A stretch of DNA of 64,000 bases, from NCBI GenBank assembly GCA_015709495.1, contig CP054189.1:2170001-2234000 (forward strand), written 5' to 3'. Shown piece after piece: positions 33,950-42,226 of this stretch (position 1 is its first letter; each line of letters opens with the position of its first letter). This DNA comes from Chthonomonadaceae bacterium. Its GTDB lineage: Bacteria; Armatimonadota; Fimbriimonadia; Fimbriimonadales; Fimbriimonadaceae. Position numbers and translations under genes: made by a program. Under the pieces are notes generated by a model. The model saw only the letters and a program-made list of their open reading frames with translations. It did not search any database and was not told the origin of the DNA.

Positions 33950-34383
33950 CTATTTGTAGACGGGGAGCGGTTCTCGAAAAGCGGAATTGCCGGCGCATCC
34001 GCCGCGCGTTTTACGCCTGCGCCGCCGACGTTGAAGACTGGCAGATCCGAGCTGCGAGACACCAACTGGATGGCTGCGAGCATCACGATCATCGCGATCC
34101 CCGCGCCCAAAATCGCCGGAGACCAGTATCCCACGCTCGACCGAACTCGATCGACGTGAAACCTGCGCAAGACGCGAGAGTCGAAGTTGGATTCCGATTG
34201 GCCGTCGAACGAAGCTTCGCGCAACATGTTCAGGGCAAGCGAGAACTGTTCTTCGTGCCTTCGGCAATCGGAGCACTCGGCGCGATGCCGATCCATGAAC
34301 GCCTGATCGTCCCAACGAATGGCGCCATCATTCGACGACGAGAGCAGCCGGTAGAACTTACGACAGGCAAAGCGGAGCTTCAT
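33946..34383 (-). CDS. Anti-sigma factor with zinc-finger (ZAS-like) motif
   Basis: A 145-residue protein with the H-x3-C-x2-C signature of zinc-binding anti-sigma factors (DRHRAECSDCRRHEEQF, near residues 32-47), then a membrane helix (YWSPAILGAGIAMIVMLAAIQLV, about 87-109) and a short periplasmic tail. The ATG overlaps the stop of the sigma gene (ATGA), so the pair is stoichiometrically coupled. It should hold the neighbouring ECF sigma inactive at the inner membrane. Confidence 0.85.
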   Translation of the reverse strand: MKLRFACRKFYRLLSSSNDGAIRWDDQAFMDRHRAECSDCRRHEEQFSLALNMLREASFDGQSESNFDSRVLRRFHVDRVRSSVGYWSPAILGAGIAMIVMLAAIQLVSRSSDLPVFNVGGAGVKRAADAPAIPLFENRSPSTNR

Positions 34384-34937
34384 TCGGCCATCGCCTCGAT
34401 CCAGAGTTTCCGAAACCGTTCGCGAGCGGTGTGCAACCTCGATCGAACCGTTCCAATGGGTACGCCCATGACTTCGGCGACCTCTTCATAGCTGAACTGC
34501 TCAATCTCTCGGAGAACGAGCGTGGCGCGGAGGTCGGGCGGCAATTGGCCTAATATCTTCTCGATCACGACGCGGCTTTCTACAGCTCCACCCTCGTGAT
34601 CTTGCACAGAATCAAACTCAGCGGGTTCGGGACGCTTGACGCGCAAGCGATCCATGCAAAGGCGAACGCAAATTCTATACAAAAAGCCCGAAAACGCGCG
34701 GTCGTCGCGGAGTCGCCGAATCTCCCGAAATGCCTTGAGGAACGCCTCCTGCGAAACGTCTTCCGCCTCATGGCGATCTCGGAGGAGGTTGGACGCCGTC
34801 CGAATCAGTCGATTCCGATGCCGTGCGATCAGGTGGGACAACGCGGTCTCGTCCCCCTCGCGGCACCTGGACACCCACTGCAATTCGTCAGCAATGGCAT
34901 CGGCCTTCGAGGTTGCAGTCAGTCGGACTTCAAGCAT
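34380..34937 (-). CDS. ECF-type RNA polymerase sigma factor (third of three)
   Basis: A 185-residue sigma factor. Region 2 is DRHEAEDVSQEAFLKAFREI and FSGFLYRICVRLCMDRLRV; region 4 has LPPDLRATLVLREIEQFSYEEVAEVMGVP and IGTVRSRLHTARERF. It heads a six-gene operon (sigma, anti-sigma, membrane protein, glnD, two TrkA-like). AAGGTG lies eight bases before ATG 34937, and a TATAAT lies 17 bases upstream. Confidence 0.93.
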   Translation of the reverse strand: MLEVRLTATSKADAIADELQWVSRCREGDETALSHLIARHRNRLIRTASNLLRDRHEAEDVSQEAFLKAFREIRRLRDDRAFSGFLYRICVRLCMDRLRVKRPEPAEFDSVQDHEGGAVESRVVIEKILGQLPPDLRATLVLREIEQFSYEEVAEVMGVPIGTVRSRLHTARERFRKLWIEAMAE

Positions 34938-34954
34938 GATCTCACACCTTACCC

Positions 34955-34982
34955 ATTATAAACTCATTTCCCTGAGTTCCAA
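34955..34982 (-). promoter_or_regulatory. Promoter of the sigma/anti-sigma/glnD/trkA operon
   Basis: On the minus strand TTGGAA (34977-34982) is followed after 16 bases by TATAAT (34955-34960). The -35 side also contains GGAACT, which resembles ECF -35 elements, so autoregulation is possible. Confidence 0.6.
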
Positions 34983-35056
34983 GCAGGTTTTGCGCCGAGA
35001 ACAGCACACTATACGGGCAAGACGGATCGCAGACTCCAATTGGTTCGAACCTACGG

Positions 35057-35062
35057 TAGACT
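35057..35062 (+). promoter_or_regulatory. TAGACT -10 box of the OstA/LptD-like gene
   Basis: TAGACT lies nine bases before ATG 35072; a weak -35 TTGGTT lies about 17 bases further upstream. No Shine-Dalgarno. Confidence 0.5.
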
Positions 35063-35071
35063 GGCGATCCT

Positions 35072-36610
35072 ATGCCGGTTCCTTTGATGCTGGTCCCCAC
35101 CGGTCTTGCGGCCCTCCTTGGCGCGCAACAGGGCGTGGACCGGTTTGAAGGCGACCTGACCGTTACCTGGCGCACCAAGACGATCGACGTCGAGCGAAAG
35201 TCCGTCATTTTTGCTGGGGAAGTCAAAGCCGTTTACGGGGTCAGCACTGTGTATTGCGACCGGCTCGAAATCCGCTCGTCCGAGTCCGAAAGCTACGCGG
35301 TCGCCAGCGGCAACGTTCGGCTCGAAGACCCTGATGCTAGGATGTCTAGTGATTCTTTCGAGTTTGACTGGAAGCAGCGAACGGGCGCGGCCCAAAACGT
35401 TCAACTTCTACTAGGCAGTCTAGCGGTGTGGGCCGGCCGCATCTCGGTTTCTGGCTCGCGATGGGAGCTTTTTGATTCCAAGGTTGTGGTTTGCGAGCAG
35501 CAAGGCAAGATGCTCGGCGCGCAGATTCGCAAAGCCGAGGTGGAAGTGGGGCGGAGGGCGATTCTGCGGGGCGCCAGCTTGATCGTAATGAACGGAAAGT
35601 GGCTGACGCTGCCCCGATACGAAGCCCAACTCGACCCGGATCAGGCGGGATTTAGGTGGCCGACGCTCGCGTATGAAAGGGATTCGGGCATGGGCACACG
35701 ATGGTCGAGCGACCTTCGGCTTTCGCCTTCGAGCATGTTCGTGTTCGATGTGACCTCCTACCCCAAGCGTCTACCGAGCAGCCTCTACGGGCTGTCTCTC
35801 GACCTTGATCCCGCTCGTTCGGGCGTCCGGCTCGCCCCCCAGAGCGATCTCAACGAGCGCTTTCAGGGGAGTTTTCTCGACAACGTCGCCGTTTCCAGCC
35901 CTCAGGACGAGCAAGATTCGATGTCGGTGCGGCGGCGATTCCTTTCAGTCAGTTCGGTGTGGAACCAGAAAGTGCCAGGGTTTCCCGGCATGAGGGTAAG
36001 CGAGCCCTGGCAGCTCGCGTACGCCCACTCCGGGGCAACCCGACTCGGAGCCTTTTCGCTCGACGCACGGTACCAGCAAATAGGGATTGCCGGTGAGAGA
36101 TATGAGGACCGGGCGAACGTCCGGCTCGCTTTCCGGGGCCGGACGGCAAGTCTCGCGTCGGGTTTCGCACCGTATTGGGGATTCGACGGACAGTGGTTCG
36201 GCGGTGGCGACGATTACTCGTGGGTGAGGGCAACCGGTGGGCTTATCTGGCAAGCTCCGGGCGGTCTCCGAGTCACGGTTGGCTATGCGCATACCCTGTT
36301 TCGCGGCGACCCTTCGTTCCCGTTCGATGCTCCTGGCCCGGCGGAACTCGCTCTGACCCGGCTCGACTGGAGACTGGGGCCGCGTACCCTGAGCGTACTG
36401 GGTCAATGGGACGTGCGAGCGGACCGGTGGCACAAGACGGAGGTGCGGTTTGCGCAGGTTGCGGGCTGCTTCGAGCCGTTCGTCCTCTGGCGCGAACAGA
36501 CGCGGCAGTTCACGGTAGGAGTCACCTTAAGGCCGCTGGAAGTGCTGACTCAACTGGAACACAGGCTGGCGTCTCGCGACAGAAACAACCGCCCGAAACA
36601 GCGGGATTGA
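35072..36610 (+). CDS. OstA/LptD-like outer membrane organisation protein
   Basis: A 512-residue exported protein. After a short hydrophobic start (LMLVPTGLAALLGAQQG), residues 20-120 form an OstA/LptA-type beta-jellyroll: IDVERKSVIFAGEVKAVYG, LEIRSSESESYAVASGNVRL, ARMSSDSFEFDWKQRTG. The rest is rich in alternating strands with aromatic residues (FVFDVTSYPKRL, AFSLDARYQQIG, GLRVTVGYAHTLF), consistent with a beta-barrel. It is shorter than E. coli LptD (about 780 residues). A role in lipopolysaccharide transport or assembly is inferred and fits kdsA at 56541. Confidence 0.7.
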   Translation: MPVPLMLVPTGLAALLGAQQGVDRFEGDLTVTWRTKTIDVERKSVIFAGEVKAVYGVSTVYCDRLEIRSSESESYAVASGNVRLEDPDARMSSDSFEFDWKQRTGAAQNVQLLLGSLAVWAGRISVSGSRWELFDSKVVVCEQQGKMLGAQIRKAEVEVGRRAILRGASLIVMNGKWLTLPRYEAQLDPDQAGFRWPTLAYERDSGMGTRWSSDLRLSPSSMFVFDVTSYPKRLPSSLYGLSLDLDPARSGVRLAPQSDLNERFQGSFLDNVAVSSPQDEQDSMSVRRRFLSVSSVWNQKVPGFPGMRVSEPWQLAYAHSGATRLGAFSLDARYQQIGIAGERYEDRANVRLAFRGRTASLASGFAPYWGFDGQWFGGGDDYSWVRATGGLIWQAPGGLRVTVGYAHTLFRGDPSFPFDAPGPAELALTRLDWRLGPRTLSVLGQWDVRADRWHKTEVRFAQVAGCFEPFVLWREQTRQFTVGVTLRPLEVLTQLEHRLASRDRNNRPKQRD

Positions 36611-36624
36611 AATCCGCGCCCTGC

Positions 36625-36831
36625 CTAAGCGGCGCTGGCTTCAATCAACTCACACCCTTGGATGCGGTCTAGGCGGATCTCACCCTTCGAGGTCACCAAG
36701 CAGGGCCCATAAAGTGGCACGAATCCGACCTCATACACGAACAAGCTCTCCGATATTTCGTCGCCTTTGCGGTTCGTCCACGTCAGCCGAACGTTGGAAT
36801 TGAGGAACCTTTTTGCTTCATGTATTCCCAT
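36625..36831 (-). CDS. Small conserved-looking hypothetical protein
   Basis: A 68-residue protein, all beta in appearance (VRLTWTNRKGDEISESLFVYEV, GPCLVTSKGEIRLDRIQGCEL). No signal or membrane segment. A purine-rich GAGGTGAGA lies about ten bases before the ATG. It is in a convergent position to the LptD-like gene. Function unknown. Confidence 0.55.
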   Translation of the reverse strand: MGIHEAKRFLNSNVRLTWTNRKGDEISESLFVYEVGFVPLYGPCLVTSKGEIRLDRIQGCELIEASAA

Positions 36832-36997
36832 ATCCTGGTCTCACCTCACTCTGTGATTCACACTTCGCGCCCCTAGAGTTCCTTCCCTATTTCAATTCGG
36901 AACGTGCCCGTACATCGCTCAGGTTTGTTGTGCGACAATGATCGCAAGGATGGGCCTCGTCCGCCGGACATCGGGGCCGAGGCATACTGGAATCCCC

Positions 36998-38902
36998 ATG
37001 CGCTACGTTTTCAACCGCGATCGCTGCCAAAACGTCGAGTACTCGTCGCGCCGTGAGTGGCTCCTCACCAACGGGATCGGAGGCTACGCGATGGGGACCG
37101 TAAGCGGAATCAACACCCGTCGGTACCACGGCCACCTCGTCGCCGCCACAAGGCCTCCGACCGAGAGAACCCTGCTTTTGGCGAATCTGGAAGCGAGTGC
37201 GGCGAGCGGGGGCGCGCAAGTGTGGCTTTCGGCCAACCAGTACCCAGGGGCGGTATTCCCGGATGGGTACAGGTATCTGGAGTGGTTCTCTGCCGGGAGG
37301 TCGATTCGTTGGCACTATCTCAGCGGTTCGGTCGCCATCGAAAAGTCCCTCTCGATGATGCAAGGCAAGAACGCGGTCTGCGCGAACTACCGGAACGCAG
37401 GGGAATCCTCCGTCCTGTTGATCGTTCGGCCGCTGATCGCGCTCAGGTCGTATCACGGAACCTTCAACGAAACCCCTCGCTTTCCCAATTCAGTTGGGTT
37501 CCCGCCAGGGTTGACCCGCGTCGAACACAACGGCACCGTCCTTTCGCTGGCCCATCCAGGGGCTCAATGCGTGCCCGTACAGGGCTGGTACTACCGCTTC
37601 GAGCACGCCCGCGAAATCGAGCGCGGACTGGAGCCTCGCGACGATCTCTACTGCCCTTGCGAACTGCGTTTCGACCTCGAGCCGGGAGCGGTCGCGTCGA
37701 TTTCTGCGGCGGAAGGAGACCCGGTCGCGCCGTGGTTTCCCGACTGGAACGATCAGGACGAAAACCTGGAATTCGGTGACCATTTGGAGGAGATGGCGGG
37801 GCCGTTCTTGGTGAAATCTGAGTCGCGCCTGACGATCGTTGCGGGGTATCCGTGGTTCACGGACTGGGGCAGAGACGCAATGATTAGCGTGCCGGGAATC
37901 TGCCTTTGCAGCGGCAGGGTGCAGGAGGCGCGCGAGATTCTCGAAGGCTTCTCGTCGGAGATGCATCAGGGCCTGATTCCCAACCGCTTCATGGAACAGG
38001 GCAGCCCCGAATTCAACACCGCTGACGCGACGCTTTGGTTCTTTCAAGCAGTCTACGAGACCCTGCGATCCGAGTGGGACGCCGAGTTCGCCGTGCGAAT
38101 GTTCGACGTTTTGAGAGAGTCGCTGGATTGGCATCTGCGAGGCACGCTGTTTGGAATTCGGACCGACCCGGAGGACGGCCTTCTGACTCAGGGTGAGGCT
38201 GGTTACCAGTTGACTTGGATGGACGTCAAGATCGGCGACTGGGTGGTGACGCCCCGGCATGGGAAGCCCGTCGAGGTCAATGGGCTCTGGGTCAACGCCT
38301 TGCGAATCCTCGAATGGCTCGCCGAGAGGCTGGGACACGGGGGCCGCTCCTATGCCGAGGCAGCGGAGAGAGCGGAACAGGCGTTCGAGCGGAAGTTCTG
38401 GGTTGCGGGCCGGGGCCACTATTACGACACCGTCGACCCTTACGATGCCACCTTGCGACCAAATCAACTGATCGCCATGTCGCTTCCGTTCGGACCCGCC
38501 AAGGGAGATCGGGCGAAGGCCGCGCTCGATGTCGTCACTGCGGAGTTGTTGACGGCAGTTGGCCTCCGCACCCTCGGTCCCAAAGAACCCGGCTACCGGG
38601 GGCGATTCGACGGACCGCTTACCAACATGGACGCCGCGTATCACCAGGGAACCGTCTGGCCCTGGCTCTTGGGTCCTTACGTGACCGCCCTTCTGAAGCT
38701 GACTGGGGACACCGAGCAAGCCGAGCGGGTCCTGTTGCGCTCGCAAGGGATGTTGGTCGAATACGGAATCGGAGGCATCGCCGAACTCTATGACGGCGAC
38801 CCGCCCCATCGCCCGAACGGGTGTCCGTTCCAGGCATGGAGCGTGGGAGAGATTTTGAGGGCTTGGAGGCTCATTCATCCTCGCAGCGAGGAAACGAAGT
38901 GA
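36998..38902 (+). CDS. Amylo-alpha-1,6-glucosidase (glycogen debranching enzyme type)
   Basis: A 634-residue GH133-like enzyme hydrolysing alpha-1,6 branch points in glycogen or related glucans. N-terminal domain: WLLTNGIGGYAMGTVSGINT and RRYHGHLVAA. Catalytic (alpha/alpha)6 domain: YPWFTDWGRDAMISVPG, IPNRFMEQGSPEFNTADATLWFF, LTWMDVKIGDWVVTPRHG, and NMDAAYHQGTVWPWLLG. Start at ATG 36998 (MRYVFNRDRC), nine bases after CATACT; the frame opens earlier at 36938. TGA overlaps the next GTG (GTGA), so this heads a three-gene operon. Confidence 0.92.
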   Translation: MRYVFNRDRCQNVEYSSRREWLLTNGIGGYAMGTVSGINTRRYHGHLVAATRPPTERTLLLANLEASAASGGAQVWLSANQYPGAVFPDGYRYLEWFSAGRSIRWHYLSGSVAIEKSLSMMQGKNAVCANYRNAGESSVLLIVRPLIALRSYHGTFNETPRFPNSVGFPPGLTRVEHNGTVLSLAHPGAQCVPVQGWYYRFEHAREIERGLEPRDDLYCPCELRFDLEPGAVASISAAEGDPVAPWFPDWNDQDENLEFGDHLEEMAGPFLVKSESRLTIVAGYPWFTDWGRDAMISVPGICLCSGRVQEAREILEGFSSEMHQGLIPNRFMEQGSPEFNTADATLWFFQAVYETLRSEWDAEFAVRMFDVLRESLDWHLRGTLFGIRTDPEDGLLTQGEAGYQLTWMDVKIGDWVVTPRHGKPVEVNGLWVNALRILEWLAERLGHGGRSYAEAAERAEQAFERKFWVAGRGHYYDTVDPYDATLRPNQLIAMSLPFGPAKGDRAKAALDVVTAELLTAVGLRTLGPKEPGYRGRFDGPLTNMDAAYHQGTVWPWLLGPYVTALLKLTGDTEQAERVLLRSQGMLVEYGIGGIAELYDGDPPHRPNGCPFQAWSVGEILRAWRLIHPRSEETK

Positions 38903-39888
38903 AGGAGGTCCGCTGGGGCATTCTGGGGCCGGGTTCGATCGCGCGGACGTTTGCCGAAGCCGTGAAGCGAGTTCCTGGTTGCTCCCTCTCAGCGGTCGGT
39001 TCGCGAAGCTTCGAACGAGCTGCAGACTTCGCCTCGAAGCATGACGTTGAGCGTCCCCACGGCAGCTATTTCGAATTGGTGAACGACCCGGACGTCGACG
39101 CGGTGTACGTTGCGACGCCTCACGCGTTTCATTGCGAACACGCGATCCTTGCGCTTCGGGCGGGGAAGGCGGTTCTTTGTGAGAAGCCGCTCGCCCTGAA
39201 CGCAAGACAAGCGGAGGCGATGGCGCGGGCCTCGCGCGAAGAAGGGCTGTTTCTCATGGAAGCAATGTGGACGCGATTCTTGCCCGCCGTGCGGTGGGTG
39301 GGGGAACGGGTCAGGGCCAGCGACTGGGGCGAAGTGAAATTCGTTTACGCGGACTTTGGATTCCGATCCAGCTTCGATCCGGCGAGCCGTCTGTATGACC
39401 TCCGATTGGGTGGAGGTGCCCTGCTCGACGTTGGGGTCTATCCGGTTTCTTTCGCAACGATGCTGTTGGGCGAGCCTGAGACCGTTTCGTCGGCCGCCGA
39501 ACTTGGCCTGTCGGGCGTCGATGAATCTTCGAGCTACCTGCTCGCTTATGCCAATGGCGCGCAGGCGTTGCTTTCGAGCAGCATCATCGTCGCGACTCCC
39601 CAAGAGGCTCGGATCGTGTGCGAGCGGGGCTGGCTCCGCCTCAAGGCCCCGTTCTTTCGGTCGACGTCGGTCGAAGTTCACTCCGGAGGCGAGGTGGAGA
39701 TGCACGACTTCGCGATACCTGGCAACGGGTTCGAGTTTCAGATTGAAGAGGCGGCGGCTCGTATCCGAGCAGGAGCGGTCGAGAGTTCGATGATGCCCCA
39801 TCAGGAGTCTGTGGCCGTTCTCCGGACGCTCGATCGGATTCGAGAGCCCTGGGGTCTGAAGTATCCGGGCGATGAGGCGAGCGAATGA
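38899..39888 (+). CDS. Gfo/Idh/MocA-family oxidoreductase
   Basis: A 329-residue NAD(P)-dependent sugar oxidoreductase. Nucleotide-binding WGILGPGSIARTFAEAV, then YVATPHAFHCEHAILALRAG, the EKPLALN motif with the catalytic lysine, and EAMWTRFLPAVRWV. C-terminal GGGALLDVGVYPVSFA is typical. The family includes trans-1,2-dihydrobenzene-1,2-diol dehydrogenase-like enzymes, and the substrate is unknown. GTG 38899 overlaps the debranching enzyme stop; its own stop overlaps the next ATG (ATGA). Confidence 0.92.
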   Translation: MKEVRWGILGPGSIARTFAEAVKRVPGCSLSAVGSRSFERAADFASKHDVERPHGSYFELVNDPDVDAVYVATPHAFHCEHAILALRAGKAVLCEKPLALNARQAEAMARASREEGLFLMEAMWTRFLPAVRWVGERVRASDWGEVKFVYADFGFRSSFDPASRLYDLRLGGGALLDVGVYPVSFATMLLGEPETVSSAAELGLSGVDESSSYLLAYANGAQALLSSSIIVATPQEARIVCERGWLRLKAPFFRSTSVEVHSGGEVEMHDFAIPGNGFEFQIEEAAARIRAGAVESSMMPHQESVAVLRTLDRIREPWGLKYPGDEASE

Positions 39889-40865
39889 AATACGGCTCCG
39901 TCGCCGGAGTCGGCAAACCCGTTTCGCGCCTGGTTCAAGGCACGGTCATGCTCACGGCAGCTCGTCGGGAGGCTGGCTTCGAACTACTCGACGGCGTGTT
40001 CGAGCGCGGATGCACCTGTTTCGACTCTGCGCACGTCTACGGGAACGGCGATTGCGAACGCGTTCTTGGGGAGTGGGTCCGCAGCCGGGGGATCGAAGAC
40101 CGAGTCGTGATTCTCGACAAGGGCGCGCACCCCTACGAGGGCCGGAACCGGGTCACGCCCCACGACATTCGCTCCGACTGCATGGAATCCCTAGGAAGAC
40201 TAGGACTATCGTTCATCGACCTATACTTGTTGCATCGGGACGACCCCGCCGTACCCGTCAGCGAGATCGTCGATACCCTAGAGGACCTAGCTAATGAAGG
40301 GCTGATCGGCGCTTATGGGGGCTCGAACTGGACGGTTGGCCGACTGCGCGAGGCGGCCGAGTACGCGGCAGAAGCAGGCCGCCGAGGGTTTGCTGCTTCG
40401 AGTCCTCAATTCGGACTCGCCTGGCCTCAGAAACCGGTCTGGGAGGGTTGCGTTACTCTGGGCGGGCCCAGAAACGAGCCCGTCCTCGAGGCATACCGGC
40501 AGATGGGTATTGCTACGTTTGCGTGGTCGAGTCTCGGGGGAGGTTGGTTTTCAGGGAGATTTCGGCGCGGGGTTACTGGCGACCACGAGGACTACTTTGA
40601 CAAGCTTTGCTGGGAGTGTTATGCCCACGAAGAGAACTTCAACCGCCTCGAACGCGCCGAGGAACTAGCGAGGCAGTCGGGGTGTTCGCCCGCCCAGATC
40701 GCTCTTGCTTGGCTGATGCACCAGGACCTCGATTGTTTCGCGCTTGTGGGTTGCCGAAGCGTCCCGGAGTTCGCAGGGAATGCTGCCGCGCTCGACGCGG
40801 TCCTACCGGCAGCGCAGATCCGTTGGCTTACCGAAGGCGGGCCGGAGCCCACGCCCGAATCGTAG
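39885..40865 (+). CDS. Aldo/keto reductase
   Basis: A 326-residue (alpha/beta)8 oxidoreductase. Seen are VSRLVQGTVMLTAAR, the catalytic Asp/Tyr in CFDSAHVYGNGDCERVLGEW, lysine in VVILDKGAH, histidine in DLYLLHRDDP, and the C-terminal ARQSGCSPAQIALAWLM. Third gene of the debranching/Gfo/AKR operon, which suggests a joint role in oxidising a sugar released from glucans; that is inference. Confidence 0.9.
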   Translation: MKYGSVAGVGKPVSRLVQGTVMLTAARREAGFELLDGVFERGCTCFDSAHVYGNGDCERVLGEWVRSRGIEDRVVILDKGAHPYEGRNRVTPHDIRSDCMESLGRLGLSFIDLYLLHRDDPAVPVSEIVDTLEDLANEGLIGAYGGSNWTVGRLREAAEYAAEAGRRGFAASSPQFGLAWPQKPVWEGCVTLGGPRNEPVLEAYRQMGIATFAWSSLGGGWFSGRFRRGVTGDHEDYFDKLCWECYAHEENFNRLERAEELARQSGCSPAQIALAWLMHQDLDCFALVGCRSVPEFAGNAAALDAVLPAAQIRWLTEGGPEPTPES

Positions 40866-41163
40866 CCAGGCGGCAATCTCTTTCATCCCTCCGCGGGCCA
40901 GGGGTGGAGGCTCATGGTACGGAACTTCAGGACGAGATTCTCCTCCTCATGGAGGAGGCGGGATAGAGATGAACTCCTGGCCGTTCGCGGAGAGCGCTTG
41001 ACAGCGCGAGTTGAGCTTGGCAAACAAACTAGCACCGGGCGGGCTTCGGTGGGGGGCGAGTCTCCTCAGAGATCGTTGGGCGGCAGATTTCACCTCCTGA
41101 TAACCTGCATCTAACTTGCAGATAACGTTGCCCGGCGACACTTCTGGATGGAGGTGAATTCCC
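40866..41163 (+). promoter_or_regulatory. Intergenic region upstream of pseudopilin 1
   Basis: About 300 bases without a gene. A 7-bp hairpin CTCCTCC-TCAT-GGAGGAG lies at 40940-40957, without a T tract, so terminator function is uncertain. TTGACA at 40998-41003 could be a -35, without a clear -10. Near 41094-41125 the dyad CTGCA-TCTAACT-TGCAG is flanked by direct ATAAC repeats. GGAGGTG lies eight bases before the ATG at 41164. Confidence 0.35.
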
Positions 41164-41970
41164 ATGAAACGAGCGTTTACGCTTATTGAGCTTCTCGTGG
41201 TTATCGCAATCATCGCGATCCTCGCGGCGATTCTGTTCCCTGTGTTCGCACAGGCCAAGACGAGCGCAAAGGTGAACACGAGCCTTTCGAACATCAAGCA
41301 GCTTGGATTAGCGCTGCACATGTACTCAACTGATTACGACGACGCGATCGTCCACGATTACGGCACGAGCTACACGTCCACAGATACGTGGGTCGGCGAC
41401 GTGTACCCATACGTGAAGAACCGTGGCGTCTTCTTCGATGCTCTCGTTCCAGAGCCTCGAGGCGACGACTTCGAAGACCCGTTTTATCCGGGCTTCGTCT
41501 ACAAGTGGCAATGGATCACGAACCTTAGCCTGAACGTCGACGGGTATTCCAGGGCGTTTGGCGGAACGGACTGCAACAACATCGACTGGTCGACTTATCG
41601 GCAGCGGACGATGACCTCGATCGAATATCCGTCGGAGAGATTGGCGATCGCTCCTACGCGGTACGCGAATCTGCCGTTCTCGTGGCTTCGATTCTACGGC
41701 ATCGACGCCGCATGGCCAACCATGGACCGATACGCGACCGGATGGAGTTGGTACCAACTCATCTGGGACGGTCGGCGTGAGTATCCGGGCCCCAGATTTG
41801 TGGGAGCCTTCGCGGATGGCCATGCAGCGAAGTTCGGCAAGGAGAAGTTCGTGTCGTATTACGCCGACAATCCTGCAGCGAGCGAGGCTACGACGTACAC
41901 GCAGTTCTGTACGGTGATGGACCAAAAGAACCTTTGGAAGTTCTGGGGGCAACCTTGGTCAGGAAACTAG
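41164..41970 (+). CDS. Secreted pseudopilin with H-X9-DG-type C-terminus (copy 1)
   Basis: A 268-residue prepilin-like protein. The leader MKRA is followed by [19 protein letters not shown] and FPVFAQAK, then [21 protein letters not shown]. This N-terminal block is the one shared by large expanded families in Armatimonadota and Planctomycetota. The C-terminal domain has [11 protein letters not shown], the 'DG-H' signature of these proteins. The variable middle is rich in Trp and Tyr. A clear GGAGGTG ribosome binding site precedes the ATG. Function unknown; probably exported by type II or type IV pilus machinery. Confidence 0.88.
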   Translation: MKRAFTLIELLVVIAIIAILAAILFPVFAQAKTSAKVNTSLSNIKQLGLALHMYSTDYDDAIVHDYGTSYTSTDTWVGDVYPYVKNRGVFFDALVPEPRGDDFEDPFYPGFVYKWQWITNLSLNVDGYSRAFGGTDCNNIDWSTYRQRTMTSIEYPSERLAIAPTRYANLPFSWLRFYGIDAAWPTMDRYATGWSWYQLIWDGRREYPGPRFVGAFADGHAAKFGKEKFVSYYADNPAASEATTYTQFCTVMDQKNLWKFWGQPWSGN

Positions 41971-42131
41971 GTGCGCTAACGTTCGCACTGACTCTTCTTC
42001 AGGGGCTGGTCGGTTGTAAGGGTCAGGCAGGCCCCAATGACCCCCCAATGACGCCTCAACAAGAGGAAGGCATGAGGGCGGGCGCCTACACGGACGAGCA
42101 GCGCTTAGGTCGCGCGCAACGCCCGAAGTAA
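41955..42131 (+). CDS. Small putative lipoprotein
   Basis: A 58-residue protein from TTG 41955, overlapping the pseudopilin end by 16 bases; a longer start at ATG 41934 gives 65 residues. The N-terminus ([21 protein letters not shown]) carries a lipobox LVGC with the lipidated cysteine near residue 21. The rest is polar and proline-rich ([22 protein letters not shown]). Its position after a pseudopilin suggests a paired surface component. Function unknown. Confidence 0.6.
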   Translation: MVRKLGALTFALTLLQGLVGCKGQAGPNDPPMTPQQEEGMRAGAYTDEQRLGRAQRPK

Positions 42132-42151
42132 CTTGTATCGGCCGGGTGTGG

Positions 42152-42180
42152 GAACGGGGCAGGAGCAGAGCGCCCCGTTC
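42152..42180 (+). terminator. Stem-loop terminator after pseudopilin/lipoprotein pair
   Basis: GAACGGGGC pairs perfectly with GCCCCGTTC over nine bases, with an 11-base loop, followed by TTGCCCCC. Weak T tract. Confidence 0.65.
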
Positions 42181-42214
42181 TTGCCCCCATAACGGCTTGG
42201 GAGAGAGATCCGAG

Positions 42215-42220
42215 TACACT
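42215..42220 (+). promoter_or_regulatory. TACACT -10 box of purF
   Basis: TACACT, six bases before the GTG at 42227. It supports that start and a leaderless transcript. Confidence 0.55.
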
Positions 42221-42226
42221 CTCCAA

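Noticed and set aside
37490-39205. 571-residue minus-strand open frame over the debranching/Gfo operon
   Set aside because: Shadow of two well-supported coupled genes; no recognisable domain.
41094-41125. Riboswitch before pseudopilin 1
   Set aside because: Only a five-bp dyad with flanking ATAAC repeats; no known aptamer consensus could be recognised.
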